A DNA stretch of 64,000 bases from Streptomyces sp. NBC_01498. Its GTDB lineage: Bacteria > Actinomycetota > Actinomycetes > Streptomycetales > Streptomycetaceae. The position numbers were made by a program, and so were the translations under genes. The first letter of the stretch is position 1. Each line of letters opens with the position of its first letter. Below, piece after piece: positions 43,992 to 51,816 of this stretch. The DNA is taken from assembly GCF_036327775.1 (NCBI RefSeq), contig NZ_CP109598.1, positions 6,553,501-6,617,500 on the forward strand, in the 5' to 3' direction. The notes below the pieces were generated by a model. It was not told the DNA's origin, ran no database searches, and saw nothing but the letters and a program-made list of their open reading frames with translations.

Positions 43992-44720
43992 TCAGGCGGG
44001 CTGTGTCGCGGCGGCGATCCGCTCGGCGCGCAGCGCCTCGTACCAGCGGTCGTCCGCCGGCGGCAGCGCGTTCACGTCGAGAGCCAGCTTCAGCAGCAGA
44101 TCCGCGATGAGCGGGTTGCGCGCCAGCACCGGACCGTGCATGTACGTGCCGAACACCGTGTCGTTGTACGCGCCCTCCGTGCCGTCGCCCGTCCCGTTGC
44201 CCCGGCCGAGTGTCACCCGCGCGAACGGCCGTGCCGTCGGGCCGAGATGGGTGATGCCCTGGTGGTTCTCGAATCCGGTCAGCGGCGGCAGTCCGAGGCG
44301 CGGGTCGACGTCGCCCAGGACGTCCCCGACGCAGCGCGCGCCCTCGCCCCGGGTGGAGACCACGTCGAGCAGCCCGAGCCCGGCCTCCCGCTCGCCCAGG
44401 TCGTTGACGAACTCGTGGCCGAGGATCTGGTAACCGGCACAGACCGAGAACACGATCGCGCCGTTGGACACCGCCCGGTTGAGACCGCCGTCACGGCGCA
44501 GCCGCTCGGCCGCCAGCCGCTGCGGCCGGTCCTCGCCGCCGCCGATGAGATAGATGTCCCCGGAGGTCGGCACCGGCTGGTCGCTGCGTACGTCGACCCG
44601 CGTGACGTCCAGACCGCGCTGCCGGGCCCGGCGCTCCACGACCAGCGCGTTGCCCTGGTCCCCGTACGTGCTCAGCAGGTCCGGGTAGATCCACACCAGC
44701 CGCAGACTGTTGTCGCTCAT
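43992..44720 (-). CDS. gatD: Lipid II isoglutaminyl synthase, glutaminase subunit GatD
   Basis: 242 residues, class I glutamine amidotransferase. Nucleophile Cys in VFSVCAGYQILG, catalytic His in TYMHGPVLARNP and RLVWIYPDLLSTYGDQGNAL at the N terminus. It releases ammonia for amidation of D-Glu in lipid II, with MurT. 32 bases after murT; same transcript. Confidence 0.93.
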   Translation of the reverse strand: MSDNSLRLVWIYPDLLSTYGDQGNALVVERRARQRGLDVTRVDVRSDQPVPTSGDIYLIGGGEDRPQRLAAERLRRDGGLNRAVSNGAIVFSVCAGYQILGHEFVNDLGEREAGLGLLDVVSTRGEGARCVGDVLGDVDPRLGLPPLTGFENHQGITHLGPTARPFARVTLGRGNGTGDGTEGAYNDTVFGTYMHGPVLARNPLIADLLLKLALDVNALPPADDRWYEALRAERIAAATQPA

Positions 44721-44752
44721 CGCTCGCTCGTCCCTCTCCCTCTTGGTCCTTC

Positions 44753-45991
44753 TCAATTGCCGACGCGCCGGCGCAGGTCCTGGAAGGACGTGTAGTTGGC
44801 GATCGCCTCGATCCGTCCGGGCGGTGCCATCCGTACGGCCTCGTCGGCCGTCTCGCACACCCGGAAGTCCAGACCCGCGACCTCCAGACGCACGGCGAGG
44901 TCGAGCTTGCGGTCACCGATGACGAAGATCGGGTGCCCGGCCAGCCGCGTGTAGTCCACGTCCCACAGCCAGGAGGTGTCCGTGCCGTCGGCGCCGCGGG
45001 CGTTGACCGCGAGGATGACGGGCGTCGGCGGCGGGTCGATGAGCGAGAACGTCTCCAGCCAGCCCGCCGGGTTCTTCGCCAGCAGCAGCCGCAGGTCACG
45101 GCCGAGGAACGACACCACGTCGTAGCGGCCCGCGACGGCCTGCACCTGGTACATCCGCTCCAGGGCGACCTGCGGGGGCACCCCGAACGTGGCGGCGACG
45201 GCGGCGGAGGTCGCGGCGTTCGCGCGGTTCGCGCGGCCGGGCAGCTGGAGGTGGATCGGCCAGGCGGAGCCGTGCGGGTCCAGCACATGGTCGCCGTGGA
45301 GCGCCCAGCTCGGCGCGGGTCTGCGGAAACCGCACTGCCCGCAGAACCAGTCGTCGCCCGGACGCTGCATCACACCGCCGCAGGCGGGGCAGGACCAGGC
45401 GTCGTCCTTCCACTCCTGCCCGGCGGCGACCCAGACCACGTTCGGGGACGACGAGGCGGCCCAGACGATCAGCGGGTCGTCGGCGTTGGCGATGACGACG
45501 GCCTTCGTGCCGGCCAGCCCCTCACGCCAGTGCTCGGCGAGCATCCGGGTCTCGGCGGCCCGGTCGAGCTGGTCGCGGGAGAGGTTGAGCAGGGCGATCG
45601 CCTTGGGCGTGGTGTCGCGCGCGACACCCGCGAGGTACTTCTCGTCCACCTCGATCACGCCGTACTTGGCGTCCGAACCGCCCGCGAGGGCGGAGGTGAT
45701 ACCGGCCGGCATGTTCGCGCCCAGCGCGTTCGACACCACGGGGCCGCTGGCCCGCAGGGCCTCGGCGATGAGCCGGGTGGTGGTCGTCTTGCCGTTCGTC
45801 GCCGACACCAGCACGACGTCCAGATGCTGCGCGAGAGCCGCCAGCAGATCCGGGTCGAGCCGCAACGCCACCTTGCCGCCGATCACCGATCCGCTGCCGC
45901 GTCCCGCAGCGCGCGACACCGCCGCTGCGGCCTTGCCTGCCGTCACGGCCAGCTTGGCCCGCGGCGACAGCGGGTCCGTGTTGCCTGCCAT
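44753..45991 (-). CDS. murT: Lipid II isoglutaminyl synthase, Mur-ligase subunit MurT
   Basis: 412 residues. P-loop SATNGKTTTTRLI, Mur-ligase core LNLSRDQLDRAAET, a zinc ribbon CPACGG...CGQCG inserted at ~205-225, and the DUF1727 C-terminal domain. Makes the acyl-phosphate on lipid II D-Glu, which is then amidated with GatD-derived ammonia. Confidence 0.94.
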   Translation of the reverse strand: MAGNTDPLSPRAKLAVTAGKAAAAVSRAAGRGSGSVIGGKVALRLDPDLLAALAQHLDVVLVSATNGKTTTTRLIAEALRASGPVVSNALGANMPAGITSALAGGSDAKYGVIEVDEKYLAGVARDTTPKAIALLNLSRDQLDRAAETRMLAEHWREGLAGTKAVVIANADDPLIVWAASSSPNVVWVAAGQEWKDDAWSCPACGGVMQRPGDDWFCGQCGFRRPAPSWALHGDHVLDPHGSAWPIHLQLPGRANRANAATSAAVAATFGVPPQVALERMYQVQAVAGRYDVVSFLGRDLRLLLAKNPAGWLETFSLIDPPPTPVILAVNARGADGTDTSWLWDVDYTRLAGHPIFVIGDRKLDLAVRLEVAGLDFRVCETADEAVRMAPPGRIEAIANYTSFQDLRRRVGN

Positions 45992-46501
45992 CGTCCTTGA
46001 TCCTCCTCGCGTCGGTCCGGCTTAAGCCTATCGAGATACGTGCACGGGCCCGAACCACGGCACCGGAGAACAGTCCGATCGTTGTCACACGTACGCCTGA
46101 TCGGCGACCGCCGCCGGCCGCGCGCGGGAGCCGCCGGCGCCCGGCGCGAGGATTTCCGGCCTCCGGGACGGGGTGTTTTCCCGCCGACGCGGCATTCGCG
46201 CCGGTTGCGCGCCCCCGCCCGCGACCGCCGGGGCGCCGGTCGCGGTCCGTGCCGGACGCGTGGGCCGTGACGACCGTGCCGTACGACTGCACGGGGCCCG
46301 CACAGCACCGCCACCCGGCCCCCGGTGGTCCTTCACATACCGGCCGGGGAGGACGCGCGGCGGCGCCGTCCCACGTACCCTGACGAGCGGGCGACGGCCG
46401 AACCCGGTCGCGGCGGCGCGGACTTCACCGGCACCCGGGGTGTGCGGTGCCCGCGGACGGCCGGTGCGCCGGCAACCGGCCCGGACGGAGCGACCCAGAC
46501 C
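45992..46501. other. Intergenic region between murT and def
   Basis: About 500 bases between divergent genes. Frames on both strands are open but have no start-plus-domain evidence. It should contain the murT and def promoters; nothing else is recognisable. Confidence 0.4.
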
Positions 46502-47038
46502 ATGCGAGACCGCCGCATCCCCGGCAGCAGTGGACGCGTCCGTCCGCTGCGGCTGCTCGGCGACCCGGACCTGCACGCGCCCTGCGCGCCCGTCACCGAC
46601 TTCGGGCCGCCGCTCGCGCGGCTGGTCGAGGACCTGTTCGCGACGATGTACCGGGCGAACGGGGTCGGGCTGGCGGCGAACCAGATCGGTGTGCCGCTGC
46701 GGGTGTTCGTCTTCGACTGTCCCGACGACGAGGAGGTCCGCCACCTCGGTCATGTCGTCAACCCCCGGCTGGTGGCGGCGGACGGCATCGTCCTGCGGGG
46801 CGCCGAGGGCTGTCTGTCGCTGCCGGGCCTCGAAGCGGGCACCGAGCGGTTCGACCACGCGGTGGTGGAGGGCGTGACGGCGGACGGCGCGCCCGTACGG
46901 ATCCACGGCACCGGCTTCTTCGGGCGCTGCCTCCAGCACGAGTGCGACCATCTGGAGGGTCTGGTCTACCCGGACCGGCTGACGGGGATGCGCAAGGCGC
47001 GGGTGCTGCGGGCGGCACGGCGCGCGTCCTGGAGCTGA
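46502..47038 (+). CDS. def: Peptide deformylase
   Basis: 178 residues with the three PDF motifs: GVGLAANQIG, EGCLSLPG and QHECDHLEG (metal ligands Cys, His, His). Removes the formyl group from nascent proteins. ATG 46502 is preferred because the conserved N terminus (RIPGSSGRVRPLRLLGDPDL) begins there. Confidence 0.93.
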   Translation: MRDRRIPGSSGRVRPLRLLGDPDLHAPCAPVTDFGPPLARLVEDLFATMYRANGVGLAANQIGVPLRVFVFDCPDDEEVRHLGHVVNPRLVAADGIVLRGAEGCLSLPGLEAGTERFDHAVVEGVTADGAPVRIHGTGFFGRCLQHECDHLEGLVYPDRLTGMRKARVLRAARRASWS

Positions 47039-47104
47039 GCCGGGGGCGCGGAGCCCGCCGCACGGCCGGACGTGCCGCGTACGGTCGCCGCCCGCGCCGT
47101 ACGG

Positions 47105-47767
47105 TCAGAGCCCCGCGCTGCCCGCCCGGTCGTCCACCAGCGACAGCCTGCCCCACAGCAGATCGGCCAGACTGCTCACCAACTGCGCGCGGGAGCAGGG
47201 GCGTTCGCCGAGCCACCAGTCACCGGCCGCGTGCATCATGCCGACGATCCCGTGACCCCAGACGCGGGCCAGCGGCGCGCTGTCCGGGCCGAGGTCGACC
47301 CGCTCCTCGATGACGACGGCCAGCTCCTCGCCGAGGCGGCGCAGCAGCGGGGCCGAGTGGCGCCCCACGTCGAAGCCGCCCTCGGGGAGCTGGGCGTCGG
47401 TGGCGTCGGCGGCGCTGTCGGCGGGATGCATCAGGAACCGGTACACCTGGGGGCGGGCCTCGATCGCCGCGAGATACGTGTCCAGCGTGGCCTCCACCCG
47501 GGCGCGCCGGTCGGCGGGCGCGTCGAGCGCCGCCTTCAGCGCGCTGAGCAGCGCGTCCGTGTGACGCTTCGCCAGGGCGCGGTAGAGCCCGCCCTTGTCG
47601 CCGAAGTGGCGGTAGAGGATGGGTTTGGTGATGCCGGCCTCGGCCGCGATGGCGTTCATGGAGGCTTTGGGCCCGTCGCGCAGGACGACCCGGTCGGCGG
47701 CCTCCAGGAGTTGGCGGCGGCGCTGATGGGCCGAGCGGTGCTGGTCGGCCTGCTGTGTGGTCCCCAT
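47105..47767 (-). CDS. TetR-family regulator, probable repressor of acyl-CoA dehydrogenase
   Basis: 220 residues: HTH AIAAEAGITKPILYRHFGDK and a C-terminal ligand domain with ARVWGHGIVGMMHAAGDWWL. Divergent from an acyl-CoA dehydrogenase across a palindromic operator. GGGGAG before the ATG at 47767. Confidence 0.88.
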   Translation of the reverse strand: MGTTQQADQHRSAHQRRRQLLEAADRVVLRDGPKASMNAIAAEAGITKPILYRHFGDKGGLYRALAKRHTDALLSALKAALDAPADRRARVEATLDTYLAAIEARPQVYRFLMHPADSAADATDAQLPEGGFDVGRHSAPLLRRLGEELAVVIEERVDLGPDSAPLARVWGHGIVGMMHAAGDWWLGERPCSRAQLVSSLADLLWGRLSLVDDRAGSAGL

Positions 47768-47852
47768 GGGTGTCTCCCCGCCCGAGCGATTCCGTGACGC
47801 CCCGGCAACGTAACACCAAGCCCGGCACCCCCGCTGACCGCGCCGCCGCAGG

Positions 47853-47898
47853 TTGACATCCTCTACTTGCCGGTAACAGACTGTTGTTACCGCAAGTA
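47853..47898. promoter_or_regulatory. Shared operator/promoter for the TetR and acyl-CoA dehydrogenase genes
   Basis: TACTTGCCGGTAAC (47864-47877) and GTTACCGCAAGTA (47886-47898) form an inverted repeat with one bulged base. It follows TTGACA at 47853-47858, a good -35 box for the dehydrogenase. The shorter GTTAC-CGCAA-GTAAC repeat at 47886-47900 overlaps it. Confidence 0.75.
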
Positions 47899-47929
47899 AC
47901 ATGCAGGAAGAGCTGTGCTGGAGGAGACG

Positions 47930-49171
47930 ATGTCCGAGTTCACCTTCGAACTCAACGACGACCAGAGGCAGGTGCGCGACTGGCTGCACGGGTTCGCCGC
48001 CGATGTCGTCCGCCCGGCCGCCGCCGAGTGGGACGAGCGGGAGGAGACCCCCTGGCCCGTGATCCAGGAAGCCGCCAAGGTCGGTGTCTACTCCCTCGAC
48101 TTCTACGCGCAGCAGTACTTCGACCCCACGGGCCTCTCCCTCCCCATGGCGATGGAGGAACTGTTCTGGGGCGACGCGGGCATCGGACTGTCCATCGTCG
48201 GCACCGGACTGGCCGCCGTCGGCGTCCTCGCCAACGGCACCGACGAACAGATAGGCACCTGGATACCGCAGATGTACGGCGACGCGGACGACGTGAAGGT
48301 CGCCGCCTTCTGCTCATCCGAGCCCGACGCGGGCTCCGACGTCGCGGCCATGCGCACTCGCGCGGTGTACGACGAGGCCCGGGACGAATGGGTGCTCAAC
48401 GGCACCAAGACCTGGGTGACCAACGGCGGCATCGCCAACGTGCACGTCGTGGTCGCCGTGGTCGACCCCGGCGCGGGCTCCAAGGGGCACGCCTCCTTCA
48501 TCGTCCCGCCCGCCACACCCGGCCTGTCGCAGGGCCAGAAGTTCAAGAAGCACGGCATCCGCGCCTCCCACACCGCCGAGGTGGTCCTGGAGGACGTACG
48601 GATCCCCGGTCACTGCCTGCTCGGCGGCAAGGAGAAACTGGACGAACGGCTGGCCCGCGCCCGCGAGGCCGGGGCGGCGGCGGGCACGGGCGCGGCCGGC
48701 CAGCGCGTGAAGAACGCGGCCATGGCGACCTTCGAGGCGTCCCGCCCCGCCGTCGGCGCCATGGCCGTGGGCACCGCCCGCGCCGCGTACGAGGTGGCGC
48801 TGGACTACGCGAAGACGCGCAGCCAGTTCGGCCGCCCCATCATCGACAACCAGGGCGTCGCCTTCCAGCTCGCCGACATGCGCACCCGGATCGACGCGGC
48901 CCGGCTGCTGGTGTGGCGCGCCTCCTGGATGGCGGCCACGGGCCGCCCCTTCACCTCGGCGGAGGGCTCCATGTCGAAGCTGTACGCGAGCGAGACCGCC
49001 AAGCAGGTCACCGCGCAGGCCGTGCAGATCCTCGGCGGCAACGGCTTCACCCGGGAGTACCCCGTGGAGCGGATGCACCGCGACAGCGCGATCTACACCA
49101 TCTTCGAGGGCACGAGCGAGATCCAGCGCCTGGTCATCGCCCGCACCCTGTCGGGGATGCCGATCCGCTAG
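47930..49171 (+). CDS. Acyl-CoA dehydrogenase
   Basis: 413 residues. FAD/substrate motifs FCSSEPDAGSDVAAM and KTWVTNGGIA, the C-terminal LYASETAKQVTAQAVQILGG and the catalytic Glu in YTIFEGTSEIQR. Starts beta-oxidation of a fatty or branched acyl-CoA; chain preference unknown. GAGGAG before ATG 47930. Confidence 0.93.
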   Translation: MSEFTFELNDDQRQVRDWLHGFAADVVRPAAAEWDEREETPWPVIQEAAKVGVYSLDFYAQQYFDPTGLSLPMAMEELFWGDAGIGLSIVGTGLAAVGVLANGTDEQIGTWIPQMYGDADDVKVAAFCSSEPDAGSDVAAMRTRAVYDEARDEWVLNGTKTWVTNGGIANVHVVVAVVDPGAGSKGHASFIVPPATPGLSQGQKFKKHGIRASHTAEVVLEDVRIPGHCLLGGKEKLDERLARAREAGAAAGTGAAGQRVKNAAMATFEASRPAVGAMAVGTARAAYEVALDYAKTRSQFGRPIIDNQGVAFQLADMRTRIDAARLLVWRASWMAATGRPFTSAEGSMSKLYASETAKQVTAQAVQILGGNGFTREYPVERMHRDSAIYTIFEGTSEIQRLVIARTLSGMPIR

Positions 49172-49657
49172 GCCGTGTCCGGCACTTGGTGTCGTACGCC
49201 CGCGGGGCGGGGCGTGCGCCCGTCGCGGAGCGGCTGATGCCCCCGCCGGTGCGTGCGGTCGCGAGGCGGAGGACCGTCGTTGCGGATGGTCCGGGCGTAC
49301 TCGGCCGGCTCCGACAACGCACGGTGCTCCTCCCGGGCCCCCTCGGGGGCTACGGGGGAGAGCGTGCGTGCCGGGCGTCGCGCGCCAGGCACTCTGTGTC
49401 GGACACGGCCTGGGCCGTGTCCGGCACGTCCCTGGCCGGCGCGCGACGCCCGGCAGGCTGGGGGTCCTGCCGGAGGGGGCCGGGGAGCCCCGGCACGAGG
49501 CCGGTCCTCCACGTCGCGGTCGCGCCCGCCGGCGGGACGCCGTCCACTCCCGGACGGACGGCGTCGTGCGCCGGACACGGAATGGCCCTGCCGGGTGTTC
49601 CAGGTCTGCGCGGGTCCGGCGGCCCGGGGCCGGGGCCGCGCACGGGGGACCGGCCCG
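49172..49657. repeat. Gene-free region with long imperfect hairpin
   Basis: No gene is supported in these 486 bases. At 49369-49455 two 42-base arms form an 18-base outer stem (TGCCGGGCGTCGCGCGCC with its complement) and a 10-base inner stem (CGGACACGGC), separated by an internal loop. GGCCGTGTCCGGCAC occurs at 49172-49186 and again at 49413-49427. This may be a terminator or the remains of a small mobile element. Confidence 0.6.
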
Positions 49658-50149
49658 TCACTCGCAGGCGACGCCGTCGCCGTCGCGGTCCAGGTGGCTG
49701 CCGTAGCCGGGGTCGCCCGTACGGATCGGGGCGGCGCCCGCCGCGCGTACCGCCGTGCAGTTGGCGTAGTACGTGGAGCCGCCCGTGTCCGAGCCGCCCG
49801 ACCCGCCGCTGTCGCCGCTGCCGTCGGCGGCGGGTGCGACCGTCACCCGGACCGTCTTCGTCTTCGTGACGGTCGGCGCCGGCTTCGGGGCGGCCGTCAC
49901 CGTCCGCGTCACGGCCGGTTCGGGGGTGGCGGACACGGTCGCGGTGACCGTCGACGTGGGACCCGGCCGCGCCTCGGCCGTCGTCCCCTGCGAGGTGTCC
50001 GCCCCGCCGATGATCACACCCAGCAGGAACAGCACCGCCACCGACGGCAGCAGCACCCGCTTCCGGGTCCACCCCGGACGGCCCGGAGGCGGCGTCGGCG
50101 GCCCCACGTACGGGTTCGGACCGGGCGCGGCGGGTGGTGAAAAGCTCAT
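49658..50149 (-). CDS. Membrane-anchored excalibur calcium-binding protein
   Basis: 163 residues: Pro-rich cytoplasmic start, one transmembrane helix (VLLPSVAVLFLLGVIIGG), a Thr/Val/Pro linker (~55-120) and a C-terminal excalibur domain (YYANCTAVRAAGAAPIRTGD, ending LDRDGDGVACE) with two Cys and a DxDxDG calcium loop. Probably a cell-surface protein. Confidence 0.88.
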   Translation of the reverse strand: MSFSPPAAPGPNPYVGPPTPPPGRPGWTRKRVLLPSVAVLFLLGVIIGGADTSQGTTAEARPGPTSTVTATVSATPEPAVTRTVTAAPKPAPTVTKTKTVRVTVAPAADGSGDSGGSGGSDTGGSTYYANCTAVRAAGAAPIRTGDPGYGSHLDRDGDGVACE

Positions 50150-50305
50150 GTGTCCCCCCAAGGACTGCTTCGTGAGGGGATGAACGTAGCGGTGCCCCTT
50201 GCCCCCTTGCCGGACCGTCCTTCCCGTTGTGCCCCAACTGTGATGAAAACATGGGTACTTGATGGACGCGCCGCTGTCCGGGCAGTCCGGCCGGGCCCCG
50301 GCACA

Positions 50306-50339
50306 GCGGTGCCCGGCCCATGGTCACGGGCCGGGCACC
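50306..50339. terminator. Strong hairpin terminator after the glutathione peroxidase gene
   Basis: A 13-base perfect stem (50306-50318 with 50327-50339) and eight-base loop, 14 bases downstream of the stop on the minus strand. Confidence 0.85.
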
Positions 50340-50352
50340 GGGCGGGGATCCG

Positions 50353-50844
50353 TTACGCGGGAAGCTGCGCCTCGATCGCCGTGACGACCTCCGGGGCCTC
50401 GGGCTCCGTGCCGGGGCGGACGCGGGCCACCACCTCGCCGTCCGGGGAGATCAGGAACTTCTCGAAGTTCCACTGCACGTCGCCCGCCTCGCCGTCCGCG
50501 TCGGCGCGCTCCGTCAGCACCCGGTACAGGGGGTGCCGGTTGTCGCCGTTGACCTCGGACTTCTCCAGCAGCGGGAAGCTCACCCCGTACGTCGCCGAGC
50601 AGAACGTCGCGATCTCCTCGGCGCTGCCCGGCTCCTGGCCCGCGAACTGGTTGCAGGGCACGCCGACGACGGTCAGACCCCGGTCGCCGTACGTCCGCTG
50701 AAGCCGTTCCAGGCCCTCGTACTGCGGTGTGAGGCCGCACTTCGAGGCGACGTTCACCACCAGTACCGCGCGGCCCCGGTAGGCGGCCAGGGACGTCGGC
50801 TCACCGGTCAGGGTGCGCAGCGGGATGTCGTACACAGTGGTCAT
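50353..50844 (-). CDS. Glutathione peroxidase-like thiol peroxidase
   Basis: 163 residues. Cysteine form: peroxidatic Cys in NVASKCGLTPQYEGL, Gln in FPCNQF-like GVPCNQFAGQEPG and Trp in WNFEKFLI. The second Cys in GVPCNQF may be resolving; thioredoxin is the likely reductant in actinomycetes. TGATG overlap with tesB. Confidence 0.92.
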   Translation of the reverse strand: MTTVYDIPLRTLTGEPTSLAAYRGRAVLVVNVASKCGLTPQYEGLERLQRTYGDRGLTVVGVPCNQFAGQEPGSAEEIATFCSATYGVSFPLLEKSEVNGDNRHPLYRVLTERADADGEAGDVQWNFEKFLISPDGEVVARVRPGTEPEAPEVVTAIEAQLPA

Positions 50845-51779
50845 CAGGTCTCCTCGGAGCGGTCGTTCCCGTCGGTCCCGTCCATTGTCGCCCCCGCCGC
50901 CGCGCCCCGGCCGCCGAGCTTGCGGAACAACCCCTCCTGGACGACCGAGACCAGCAGCCGGCCCGCGCGGTCGTAGATCCGGCCCCGCGCCAGACCCCGC
51001 CCGCCGGTCGCGATCGGCGACTCCTGGTCGTACAGGAACCACTCGTCGGCCCGGAACGGCCGGTGGAACCACATCGCGTGGTCCAGCGACGCCATGTCGT
51101 ACCCGCGCGGCCCCCACAGCGGCTCGACCGGGATGCGGACCGCGTCCAGCAGCGTCATGTCACTCGCGTACGTCAGCGCGCACGTGTGCGTCAGCGGGTC
51201 GTCGCCCAGCGGACCCACCGCGCGCATCCACACCGCGCTGCGCGGATCGGCGTCCTCGATCTCCTCCGTCGTCCAGCGCAGCCGCTCCGCGTAACGGATG
51301 TCGAACGGCTGGCGGCGCGCCATCCGCTGGTACGCCTCCGGCAGCCCGCCCAGATGCTCCCGCACCTCGTCCGCCACCGACGGCAGCGACTCCGGGTCCG
51401 GGAAGTCGAGGCGCGGCGGCAGCTGGTGCTCGAAACCGCCCTCCTCCGGGTGGTGGAAGGACGCCGTCAGATTGAAGATCGTCCGGCCCTCCTGCACCGC
51501 CGTGACCCGCCGGGTCGTGAACGACCGGCCGTCCCGCACCCGCTCCACCTGGTAGACGATCGGCACCCCGGGCGCGCCGGGCCGCAGGAAGTACGCGTGC
51601 AGCGAGTTGACCGGGCGGTCGTTCTCCGTGGTGCGCCCGGCCGCCACCAGGGCTTGGCCGGCCACCTGGCCGCCGAAGACCCGCTGGAGCGACTCGTGCG
51701 GGCTGCGGCCCCGGAAGATGTTGACCTCGATCCGCTCCAGATCCAGCAGATCGACCAGGCCCTCGGCGGGATTCGTCAT
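50844..51779 (-). CDS. tesB: Acyl-CoA thioesterase II
   Basis: 311 residues, double hotdog. VFGGQVAGQALVAAG, SLHAYFLRPG and HAMWFHRPFRADEWFLYDQE fit TesB. Hydrolyses medium/long acyl-CoAs. Followed by the peroxidase with a one-base overlap. Confidence 0.92.
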   Translation of the reverse strand: MTNPAEGLVDLLDLERIEVNIFRGRSPHESLQRVFGGQVAGQALVAAGRTTENDRPVNSLHAYFLRPGAPGVPIVYQVERVRDGRSFTTRRVTAVQEGRTIFNLTASFHHPEEGGFEHQLPPRLDFPDPESLPSVADEVREHLGGLPEAYQRMARRQPFDIRYAERLRWTTEEIEDADPRSAVWMRAVGPLGDDPLTHTCALTYASDMTLLDAVRIPVEPLWGPRGYDMASLDHAMWFHRPFRADEWFLYDQESPIATGGRGLARGRIYDRAGRLLVSVVQEGLFRKLGGRGAAAGATMDGTDGNDRSEET

Positions 51780-51816
51780 GGTTCTCGTGCTCCAGGGTCG
51801 TGATCGGACGGGACGC

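Noticed and set aside
40937..44110. Plus-strand open frame of over 1000 codons opposite ctaG, pfkA and gatD
   Set aside because: Antisense shadow caused by high GC; no domain signature and no ribosome site.
46085..46951. Minus-strand frame opposite the start of the deformylase gene
   Set aside because: Overlaps a certain gene on the other strand; no domain content in the unique part.
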